From positions 493,613 through 557,612 of the forward strand of contig NZ_OCTU01000001.1 in the NCBI RefSeq assembly GCF_900232945.1: 64,000 nucleotides of DNA, written 5' to 3'. How positions within the stretch are numbered: position 1 is the first letter of the stretch; each line of letters begins with the position of its first letter. The notes beneath the pieces are model-generated. The model searched no databases. It worked only from the letters and a program-made list of their open reading frames with translations, and had not been told where the DNA came from. The translations under genes and the position numbers were made by a program. Source of the stretch: Urinicoccus timonensis. GTDB lineage: Bacteria > Bacillota > Clostridia > Tissierellales > Peptoniphilaceae. This document shows positions 9,171 to 16,321 of the stretch, piece after piece.

Positions 9171-9208
9171 AAAAAGTCCCCATTGCTTTCAAGCAATGGG
9201 GACTTTTT
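9171..9208 (+). terminator. Intrinsic terminator (bidirectional)
   Basis: A 17-bp stem AAAAAGTCCCCATTGCT (9171-9187) pairs with 9192-9208 around a TTCA loop and ends in T8. It separates the 840-residue regulator-like gene from the convergent NSS transporter and has A/T tracts on both sides. Confidence 0.93.
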
Positions 9209-9209
9209 T

Positions 9210-10532
9210 TTAAAAGGCAATCTTAAAAATCAAGGCAATTAAGCATAAGAGGATGGATAGGGGAACATAGAGGTATTTTCCTAAAGCATACCAGGTATTT
9301 CCATAGGGTTTCTTTCCACCTATGCCTGTATTAATTTCATCTAACAATTCATCCTTCTTAAGGATCCAGAACCAGCTAATGGCCCCTAAAGTCGCTCCCA
9401 GAGGAATAATGTAAATGGAAATCAAGTCCATCCAGGGACCCCAGTGGACAATGTCTTCCATAAAGATTCCAGGAATAAAGGATACCAGGCCAATCATCAA
9501 CAAGACTAGTTTTCTGGATAGCTTGGGATGACGGTGGAGGATGGATTCGCAAACCACCTCATACATATTTTGTAGAGAGGAAATCCCTCCAAATAAGACC
9601 GCTACAAAAAGGACAATAGCAAAAATTTGTCCCCCTTGGATTTCTTGCAAGATCTTGGGTAAAATAACAAAAAGTAGGTCTGGTCCCCCTACTTGGTCTT
9701 GATGGAAGGCAAAAAGGGCTGGAATCATAACTAGGGCAGCTACAAACGCAGCTATGGTGTCAAAAATTGCTGTTTGCTTGGCCCCAGAGACGATGTCTTC
9801 TTCCTTGGATAGGTAGGCTCCACAGACAATCATCCCACTTCCTGTAATGGATAGGGAGAAGAAGGCTTGTCCCATGGCATTGACAATGGTGGTAGGATCT
9901 GTCAACTCAGCCGGATTTGGCGTAAAGATAAACTTGTAACCTTCCAAGGCATTGGGAAGCAAGGCCACCCGGATGGCTAAAAATACGAAAAGGACAAAGA
10001 ACAAGGGCATCATGACCTTGTTGGCCTTTTCAATAGAATGGGCTCCCGTAATACAAGTTAATAGGGTAATTAAGACGACGATAAAGTGGTAGGGTAAAAC
10101 CTTAAAACCCTCCAGGGCAAAAGATTGGAACCAAGCCAGGGTGTCTACAGTCATCAAGGTCCCCGTAAAAGAATCCACCAAGGACTTTAAGATATAGGAA
10201 ATAATAACTGCGTAGCCAATGGATATACAAATTGATCCTAAAAGAGGCAAATAACCGATGAATTTTCCCAGTCCATGCATTTTATTTGAACGAAAGGCAT
10301 ATTCATAGGCGCCTAGGGTTCCTGTCTCAGCTCGCCGGCCAATGGCGTATTCTGCCGATAAACCAACGTAAGAAAATAGGGCAATAAACAAGAGATAATA
10401 AATTAAAAAACTTCCTCCGCCATTACTAGATACCTTGTATGGAAAGCCCCATACATTGGCCATACCCACAGCTGATCCAACAGAGGTTAATAAAAATCCC
10501 CACTTGGACTTGAACTTCTTTTGTGTTTTCAT
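9210..10532 (-). CDS. Sodium-dependent neurotransmitter-symporter-family (NSS) transporter
   Basis: A polytopic membrane protein of 440 residues with about 11-12 membrane segments. The N-terminal KWGFLLTSVGSAVGMANVWGFPY is the TM1 signature of the NSS/LeuT family (Na+ and substrate sites), and the interrupted TM6 region SLSITGSGMIVCGAYL also fits. It probably imports amino acids or related amines with Na+. The ATG at 10532 is chosen over that at 10538 because GGAGGG ends only two bases before the latter. It is monocistronic, with a shared terminator at its 3' end. Confidence 0.93.
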   Translation of the reverse strand: MKTQKKFKSKWGFLLTSVGSAVGMANVWGFPYKVSSNGGGSFLIYYLLFIALFSYVGLSAEYAIGRRAETGTLGAYEYAFRSNKMHGLGKFIGYLPLLGSICISIGYAVIISYILKSLVDSFTGTLMTVDTLAWFQSFALEGFKVLPYHFIVVLITLLTCITGAHSIEKANKVMMPLFFVLFVFLAIRVALLPNALEGYKFIFTPNPAELTDPTTIVNAMGQAFFSLSITGSGMIVCGAYLSKEEDIVSGAKQTAIFDTIAAFVAALVMIPALFAFHQDQVGGPDLLFVILPKILQEIQGGQIFAIVLFVAVLFGGISSLQNMYEVVCESILHRHPKLSRKLVLLMIGLVSFIPGIFMEDIVHWGPWMDLISIYIIPLGATLGAISWFWILKKDELLDEINTGIGGKKPYGNTWYALGKYLYVPLSILLCLIALIFKIAF

Positions 10533-10780
10533 GTGCATCTCCCTCCTTTAGAATTTTTTCATGGCTTTGGACGGACCAGGTCTTAAAAGTTTAAAATTAA
10601 AGGCCTTGCTAGTCAAATCCCGCCATTTTAGATACATGCTTCATATTGTAGCACAGTTTTTTACCAGGGTAAAGAGAAAGAGCCAAGATTCCCATTTTCT
10701 CCAATTTTCTTCCATAAAAAGACTTTTTCTAGGGATTTTTCTAGGCTCCTGTTATAATAAAATAAGAATTAGGAGGAAAT

Positions 10781-11446
10781 ATGGCAAAACTACTTATTTG
10801 TGATGATGAAAAAATTTTACGAGACAGCCTAAAGCGCTATGCTGCCTTGGACGGCCACCAGGTCCTGGAAGCCAGCAATGGTCAAGAGGCCCTGGACCTC
10901 TGCCAAAAAGAGGACTTCGACCTTTTAATCCTGGATGTCATGATGCCCGTCATGGACGGCTTTACAGCCTTAAAAGAAATCCGGACCTTTTCCCAGGTCC
11001 CAGTCTTGATGCTGACAGCCAAGGGAGATGAATTTGACCGGATTATTGGCTTTGAATTGGGAGTGGACGACTATGTGGTCAAGCCCTTTTCATCCAGAGA
11101 AATCATGCTGAGAGTCCAGGCCATCCTTCGACGGAGTCAAAAAACGAGTCCCCATGAAATCTACCAATATAAGGACCTAAAGGTAGACCTTACCAGCAAA
11201 AAAGTCCTAATCCAAGATCAAGAAGTGTCCATGGCCCCCATGGAATACTCCCTCTTGTTTTACTTTATTGCCCACAAGGGCATCGCCAAGTCCAGGTCCC
11301 AGATCCTAGAAGACCTTTGGGGCTACAAGGAAGAAGACGACCGGACCCTGGATACCCACATTAAACTTTTAAGAAAGGCCCTGGGGCCCTATGCCCAAAA
11401 CATTGTGACTCTCAGGGGATATGGTTACCGTTTCGATGAAAAATAA
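10781..11446 (+). CDS. OmpR/PhoB-family response regulator
   Basis: A 221-residue cytoplasmic DNA-binding regulator. The receiver domain (1-115) shows the acidic DDE pocket near residue 8, the phospho-acceptor Asp in LLILDVMMPVMDG near residue 51, Thr in MLTAKGD and Lys in VVKPF. The C-terminal winged helix (about 130-221) ends with DDRTLDTHIKLLRKAL and LRGYGYRF, typical of OmpR-type regulators. AGGAGGAAAT precedes the ATG, and a TATAAT -10 lies near 10753. Its stop codon overlaps the start of the cognate histidine kinase, so the two form a coupled operon. The signal sensed is unknown. Confidence 0.97.
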   Translation: MAKLLICDDEKILRDSLKRYAALDGHQVLEASNGQEALDLCQKEDFDLLILDVMMPVMDGFTALKEIRTFSQVPVLMLTAKGDEFDRIIGFELGVDDYVVKPFSSREIMLRVQAILRRSQKTSPHEIYQYKDLKVDLTSKKVLIQDQEVSMAPMEYSLLFYFIAHKGIAKSRSQILEDLWGYKEEDDRTLDTHIKLLRKALGPYAQNIVTLRGYGYRFDEK

Positions 11447-12734
11447 ACCCCTCCGTCAGCAAATCTTCCTCTTCTTTTTTGCCTTTAACCTCTTCCTCCT
11501 AGCCCTCTTATGGAGCTTACAAACCATTTTTTTGTCCGATACCTATGAGATGATTCGGGAAAAAGAAGTCCGGGAAGCCATCCGTCTTGTTGGTCGTCAC
11601 ATTAACTCCCCGGACCTTCCTGTCATTTTAAAAGAATTGGAGAAATCGAAAAATATCGTGGTCCAAGTCAGCAAAGACTTCGAAATTCCCTACCTCCTGG
11701 AAGACTACTTTCAGCTAGATCCGGGCCCCAAAATCTTAAAAGAAGACCACATCTACACCCTGAAAGATGGGTCCCAAATCTCCCTGACCTTTTACGCCCT
11801 TTTAAGTCCTGTGGATGCCACCATCTCCACCCTCCGCTACCAGCTGACCCTAGTTTCCATCATTATGTTGATTCTCTCCAGCCTGGCAGCCTTCTACCTT
11901 TCCAAGATGATTGCCCGACCTATTGTCCAACTCAACCAAAAAGCCAAAAAACTTTCCAAGGGGTTCTACCAGGCAAGCTTTCAAGAATCCGGCTACCAAG
12001 AAATTCAAGAACTTTCTGACACCCTGACCACAGCCTCTAAAGACCTGGCCCTCCTGGACCAAGACCGGAGAGAACTCTTGGCCAATGTCAGCCACGACCT
12101 GAGGACTCCCTTGGCCTTAATCTACTCCCAGGCCGAACTCATCCATGACTTTCCCCAGGAAGTCACCCCGGACCAAAGCCAAATCATCCTAAGAGAAGTC
12201 ACCCGCCTGTCTAAATTAGTCTCAGATCTTTTAAACAAGTCCGCCCTAGAAGCTGGTCGCCTCCCTTTGGATTTAAGCAACTACAATCTTAGCCAGGCCA
12301 TCCGGGACACCATCCACCAACTCCAGGCCCTGGACCCCAGTCGGAACTTGCGTTTTTCCTTCCATTGCGACCAAGATGCCTGTCTGGAGGCCGACGAAAA
12401 TAAGATCAACCAGGTCCTTTACAACCTCCTGGTCAATGCCATGGCCCATAGCCCCCAAGGCGGCCTAATCCAAATCACCCAAAAGCGGGAAAAAAACCGA
12501 GTCCTGGTTTCCATCAAAGACCAAGGACCCGGCATCAGGGAAGAAGACCTCCCCTACATTTGGGACCGCTACTACAAGCTGGACAAGAACTTTTCTTCCA
12601 ACATTCCCTCTACAGGCCTGGGCCTGTCTATTGTGAAAAAAATCGTCCTCCTCCACCATGGTAGGGTCTACGTATCCTCCACCGGAAAATCCGGCTCCAC
12701 CTTTAGCTTGGACCTCCCCTTAAAACAAGCCTAA
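11436..12734 (+). CDS. Sensor histidine kinase (two TM segments, HAMP)
   Basis: A membrane kinase of 432 residues, partner of the upstream regulator. There are TM segments at about 7-30 and 137-160 with an extracytoplasmic domain of about 100 residues between them, then HAMP (MIARPIVQLNQKAKKLSKG), the H-box NVSHDLRTPLAL, the N-box NLLVNAMAHSP, G1 DQGPGI and G2 STGLGLSIVKKI. The ATG at 11436 gives the natural MKNKPLRQQ start; an upstream in-frame ATG at 11421 is also possible. It overlaps the regulator gene by 11 bases. The original terminator downstream is split by the IS3-family insertion. Confidence 0.95.
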   Translation: MKNKPLRQQIFLFFFAFNLFLLALLWSLQTIFLSDTYEMIREKEVREAIRLVGRHINSPDLPVILKELEKSKNIVVQVSKDFEIPYLLEDYFQLDPGPKILKEDHIYTLKDGSQISLTFYALLSPVDATISTLRYQLTLVSIIMLILSSLAAFYLSKMIARPIVQLNQKAKKLSKGFYQASFQESGYQEIQELSDTLTTASKDLALLDQDRRELLANVSHDLRTPLALIYSQAELIHDFPQEVTPDQSQIILREVTRLSKLVSDLLNKSALEAGRLPLDLSNYNLSQAIRDTIHQLQALDPSRNLRFSFHCDQDACLEADENKINQVLYNLLVNAMAHSPQGGLIQITQKREKNRVLVSIKDQGPGIREEDLPYIWDRYYKLDKNFSSNIPSTGLGLSIVKKIVLLHHGRVYVSSTGKSGSTFSLDLPLKQA

Positions 12735-12806
12735 AAAACCCCACTTTCTGGGTTGCACTGACCCCCAAAAGTTGGACCAAGAAATCCAACCTTTGGGGGT
12801 CTTTTA

Positions 12807-13391
12807 ATGGCAAAATACAGTTACGAATTGAAGAAGAAAATCGTCGAGGAGTACTTGTGTGGTAAAACAAGTTATCAAGCCTTAGCAATGAAATACCAAA
12901 TCGAGAAGTCCGTTCTCAGGCTATGGATTAGCAATTACAAAAATTATGGCGATGAAGGCTTAATGCGCTCTAGAAATAATCGTGCGTATAGTGTAGAGTT
13001 TAAGTTAGAAGCTATTACACGCTATGAAACGAGCGAATGCAGCTACCGACAACTTGCCCTCGAACTCGGTTTGACGAATCCGTCCATGATTGTCAATTGG
13101 CGAAGACAGTACCGAGAGAAGGGCATCGAGGGGCTGCTCCCGCACAAGCGAGGGAGACCTGTGACAAAGAAAAATGACCACAACCAACCACCAAAAACTG
13201 TAAAGAAAAGCGAATCCATCGACGCCTCCACACGCGAAGCATTGGAAAATCGTATCAAAGAATTAGAGGCAGAAAATCGGAAACTTACCATTCAAAAGAT
13301 GTTCTGGGAACAGCTCAGGAGTTTGGAGAAAGAAGAAGCAATGAACAAAAGGCGAAGATTGTCTCCAAACTCCGAGAACAATTCCAACTAA
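12807..13391 (+). CDS. IS3-family transposase OrfA (helix-turn-helix part)
   Basis: A 194-residue DNA-binding part of the transposase. It has two helix-turn-helix segments: KYSYELKKKIVEEYL with YQALAMKYQI, and a repeat unit VEFKLEAITRYE with YRQLALELGL. A Leu/Glu-rich coiled region ending near residue 175 is the leucine zipper usual in OrfA. Near 13347-13351 the in-frame AAC AAA AGG gives an AAAAG slip site. Shifting by -1 there continues directly into the OrfB frame, which is open from well upstream of the OrfB ATG. The full-length transposase is therefore probably an OrfAB fusion. Confidence 0.92.
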   Translation: MAKYSYELKKKIVEEYLCGKTSYQALAMKYQIEKSVLRLWISNYKNYGDEGLMRSRNNRAYSVEFKLEAITRYETSECSYRQLALELGLTNPSMIVNWRRQYREKGIEGLLPHKRGRPVTKKNDHNQPPKTVKKSESIDASTREALENRIKELEAENRKLTIQKMFWEQLRSLEKEEAMNKRRRLSPNSENNSN

Positions 13392-13432
13392 TAGAGATTC
13401 TTGCCGCCATCCATTTCCCAAAGTCCACCTTT

Positions 13433-14233
13433 ATGTATTGGCAGAAAAAATGGTCCGAAGAAGACAAGGATCAATCCTTAAAAGACGAAATCCTTGTCAT
13501 TCGGAGCCAACACAAAGACTATGGTTATCGCCGCATTCATCTGGAATTAAAGAACCGGGGCCAGGTGGTGAACAAAAAGAAAGTGCAACGATTGGTCCAA
13601 GACATGGGTCTTCAAGTCCACTCCTATGGTAAGAAATACAAGAAGTACAATTCCTACAAAGGCGTCGTGGGGAAAATCAAGAAAAACCGAATCAACCGCC
13701 GGTTCAATACCAGCATCCCCTTGCAAAAAATTACCACAGACACCACAGAATTTAAATACTATGAAGAAGATAAGACCGGGAAACTTCAAACAAAGAAACT
13801 CTATCTCGACCCCTACATGGACATGTACAACCTGGAAATCATCAGTTACGTCCTATCCGATCAGCCCAATGGAGTCACCATGCTGCAAGGTTTAGAAGTA
13901 GCCATTGAGCGAACAAAGGCCTGTCCTTATCGACGGACCTTTCACTCCGATCGTGGTTGGGGTTATCAAATGACCGCATACCAAGCCATGTTAGAAAAAC
14001 ATCATATTTTCCAAAGTATGTCAAGAAAAGGCAACTGCTATGACAATGCACCTATGGAAAACTTCTTTAGCCTATTGAAAAGAGAAATCTACTATGGCCA
14101 CAATTACCGTAGTCGTGAAGAACTGGTGCAGGCAATTGAGCAATATATCCGTTACTACAACGAAGATCGAATCAAAGAAAAGTTAGGAGGTCTAAGTCCA
14201 AAGCAATACCGTGAACGCATGCAATCCGCATAG
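13433..14233 (+). CDS. IS3-family transposase OrfB (DDE catalytic part)
   Basis: This is the catalytic part of the IS transposase. The rve-type DDE triad is visible: Asp in TTDTTEF, Asp in FHSDRGWGYQ, and Glu in APMENFFSLLKRE with the Lys seven residues after the Glu. The upstream HTH_21 region HKDYGYRRIHLELK is also present. The ATG at 13433 gives 266 residues, but the frame is open upstream through KIVSKLREQF and LIEILAAIHFPKSTF. Translation therefore most likely enters by -1 frameshifting from OrfA near 13347. No inactivating lesion is seen, so the element may be active. Confidence 0.93.
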   Translation: MYWQKKWSEEDKDQSLKDEILVIRSQHKDYGYRRIHLELKNRGQVVNKKKVQRLVQDMGLQVHSYGKKYKKYNSYKGVVGKIKKNRINRRFNTSIPLQKITTDTTEFKYYEEDKTGKLQTKKLYLDPYMDMYNLEIISYVLSDQPNGVTMLQGLEVAIERTKACPYRRTFHSDRGWGYQMTAYQAMLEKHHIFQSMSRKGNCYDNAPMENFFSLLKREIYYGHNYRSREELVQAIEQYIRYYNEDRIKEKLGGLSPKQYRERMQSA

Positions 14234-14334
14234 AACGAATGTTATGTAAAAACAAAATCGAGTAAGCGAAATGCTTACTCGATTAGGTCCAACTTTATGG
14301 GGTCACTCTAGTTGGAGGGGGTTTTTCTATAGGC

Positions 14335-15057
14335 CTAGCTCCGATCATCTAAGAGGCCATACTTCACCTGGATTCTTTGAATTTTTTCCAAAAAACTTTC
14401 CCCAAAGAAAAATAAAAAGGCAAAGGTCCCTGTTGCATGGATCAAATCAATGGGGAGTCCTCGAAGATAGGATAAGACAATCATGTCCTTATTGATTTCT
14501 TCATAAAAGCTAATGACGGAAATGGGGTTCATAATGGACCCAAAAAAGAGAAAAATCGATAAAAATCCGTAACTTCCCATGGTCCACTTGTTTTTGGGAA
14601 GCTTGAATTTGTCAAACAGGCTTCCGGCGACAAAGCCAATAATGCCAAAGCAAAACATCTGCCAAGGGCCCATGGGGCCCTGGCCAAAAGAAAAGTTTGA
14701 CACAAACATAATCATGGCCCCTACAACAAAGCCTGCTTGAGGCCCCAGGGCAATAGCTGAAACAATGGTTACGGCCGCCACAGGTTTTACATGGGGAATC
14801 CAAAAAAAGGCCATCCTGCCGGCCACTCCTATGGCTGAAAGACCGGCAATTAAAATCAACTCTCTGGTTTTAACCCCCCGGCGTTCAAAGAGAAAAAGCA
14901 GGGGCAGGCTGGTTAGGAGCAAGATACATAGGCTGATAAAGAGGTATTTTCGATCATTTAAAACCGTCATGCCAAAAATCAAGAGGCCGGGAATACCAAT
15001 AAAGATAACCAGGCCAGACAAAAGACTTACCAGACGATTTTTTTCCCTAGTCTCCAT
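14335..15057 (-). CDS. ECF transporter S component (substrate-binding membrane subunit)
   Basis: A hydrophobic protein of 240 residues with about seven membrane segments. The central PVAAVTIVSAIALGP, then GFVVGAMIMFVSNFSFGQGP and PWQMFCFGIIGFVAG form a signature I associate with ECF-type S components, in a subgroup linked to cobalamin or related vitamins (from memory, moderate certainty). The general ECF ATPases and T protein are not in this window, so it probably shares a common module. The ATG at 15057 is preferred because GGGAG lies 9 bases upstream. It overlaps the NifK-like gene by 11 bases and is the last gene of the nitrogenase-like operon, implying that it imports that enzyme's substrate or precursor. 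Confidence 0.8.
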   Translation of the reverse strand: METREKNRLVSLLSGLVIFIGIPGLLIFGMTVLNDRKYLFISLCILLLTSLPLLFLFERRGVKTRELILIAGLSAIGVAGRMAFFWIPHVKPVAAVTIVSAIALGPQAGFVVGAMIMFVSNFSFGQGPMGPWQMFCFGIIGFVAGSLFDKFKLPKNKWTMGSYGFLSIFLFFGSIMNPISVISFYEEINKDMIVLSYLRGLPIDLIHATGTFAFLFFFGESFLEKIQRIQVKYGLLDDRS

Positions 15058-16321
15058 AGCCTTCATCTCCCATTTTTAAACCATTGAGGACTTTTTCTAA
15101 AATATAGAGGGCTCCTTGGGGACCATAGAGGGTTTTTTCCAAGACATCCAAGTAGCCCATGGTGGGACCTTGAATTTCCAGGCCCCGGACTCTTTTGTCT
15201 TGGGCCATGGCCTGGGCCAGGTCATTGCCATCCCCAAAGACCATTTGGACCCGGTCCAAGGAGGCCAATTTTTCTTCCATTAAGATTTTTTCAAAGGCCG
15301 GGTAGGACCCCTGGCTACAGGTAATTTGCCCCGGCACCATACCCAGATAGTTTTTCAAAAAATCCTGGAAGGGCAAGAGGAGGGACGCTGGTCCACTTAG
15401 AGAGTAACCAGCCCCCTTGGGTAATCCCAAAAGGGACGAATAGCGAGCCAAAAAGATGTAGGCTCGGCCCCGGGCTCTTTGGATTTCTTCCATAACTGGA
15501 TCCAAATCCATGGGAAGGATCCGGGCCAGGTCCTTGAAAAAAGCTTCCGTTGCATCAAAACCCACAGGCTGGCCCTTGGGGGGAATCCAATAGGGCATGG
15601 CGTATTTTTCCTTTAAATATTTTGCCAGGTCCAGACCGTCTTCTGGACTCAGGACAAGGTTGAGCTTGGCCCTTCTCAGATCCTTGATTTGGTCCAGTCC
15701 CTGGTCAAAAAAGTAGGTCCCTACTTCCAAACCAGCCTTGGACAAGAGGTCTTTCAGACAGGCAATATTTCCCATAACATGGTTTTGGAGGAGGGAAAAG
15801 CCCAGGAGGTTGACCCGGTTTTTTTCCACAGGTAACTGGGCCGGTTGGAGTTTTTCCAAGAGGGCCACCAGGCCCTGACTCAAACCCTTTCCAAAGGCTT
15901 GAGAATACAGAGGGGTGGGAATAAAAACCGTCAAGGGTAGGCCTGGAACCCGGCTGGCGATTTTTTCCAGGTCATCTCCAATAAGGGCTGCTCCCGGAGA
16001 ATTCACCACGGCCAAAAAATCAGGCTTCCGGTCTCGAATGTCTTCCAAAAGATCTTGGAGCTTTTTTTCCACGCCATAGACATAGTCCTTGGCATCTAAG
16101 TAGGTACAGGGAACCCGGCTTTGACCAAAGTAAAATTCCTGGGGATAGGATTGGGGGTCAAAAGAAACGGACCTTAAGAGGGCCCCATCCACCACAGCCG
16201 AATGATAAAACTTACAACCGGTAGGGCCGTTTAGGAGGGTCATCCCTCCCCGGAGGCTTTCCAGGCCAAAGATCAAGCCGGAAAAACTGTCAGCCTTGAT
16301 ATTTTCTAAAGTATTTTTCAT
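15047..16321 (-). CDS. Nitrogenase component 1-like protein (NifK/BchB-like subunit)
   Basis: A 424-residue protein of the nitrogenase/oxidoreductase component 1 family. Cys36 in LNGPTGCKFYHS aligns with the first P-cluster-type ligand of NifK and with the Asp ligand position of BchB. Cys72 lies in VPCTYLDAKDYVYG. At the third ligand site the family's Cys is replaced: VVNSPGAALIGDDL has Pro where NifK has Cys. No cofactor-holding Cys/His pair for a FeMo-type site is apparent. The start at 16321 (MKNTLENIK) has GGAGGAAGG just upstream and overlaps the NifHD fusion gene by 32 bases. It probably pairs with the NifD-like half of that fusion to hold one [4Fe-4S] cluster. Confidence 0.85.
   Translation of the reverse strand: MKNTLENIKADSFSGLIFGLESLRGGMTLLNGPTGCKFYHSAVVDGALLRSVSFDPQSYPQEFYFGQSRVPCTYLDAKDYVYGVEKKLQDLLEDIRDRKPDFLAVVNSPGAALIGDDLEKIASRVPGLPLTVFIPTPLYSQAFGKGLSQGLVALLEKLQPAQLPVEKNRVNLLGFSLLQNHVMGNIACLKDLLSKAGLEVGTYFFDQGLDQIKDLRRAKLNLVLSPEDGLDLAKYLKEKYAMPYWIPPKGQPVGFDATEAFFKDLARILPMDLDPVMEEIQRARGRAYIFLARYSSLLGLPKGAGYSLSGPASLLLPFQDFLKNYLGMVPGQITCSQGSYPAFEKILMEEKLASLDRVQMVFGDGNDLAQAMAQDKRVRGLEIQGPTMGYLDVLEKTLYGPQGALYILEKVLNGLKMGDEGYGD

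Larger units (their letters stand above)
12755..14310 (+). mobile_element. IS3-family insertion sequence (IS150-like), apparently complete
   Basis: The imperfect terminal inverted repeats share TGACCCC and AAAGTTGGACC (left end 12759-12778, right end 14286-14305). The element carries orfA and orfB in the typical -1 frame relation. The right boundary is supported by a second partial copy at 59480-59568, which diverges exactly after CTCTA. A 3-bp GTT immediately outside both ends (12752-12754 and 14311-14313) may be the target duplication. A perfect hairpin ATCGAGTAAGC/GCTTACTCGAT lies at 14257-14283. The element sits inside what looks like the terminator of the two-component operon. Confidence 0.92.

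Noticed and set aside
10561-10803. An 80-codon frame upstream of the response regulator
   Set aside because: It covers the regulator's promoter and ribosome binding site and has no recognisable protein features.
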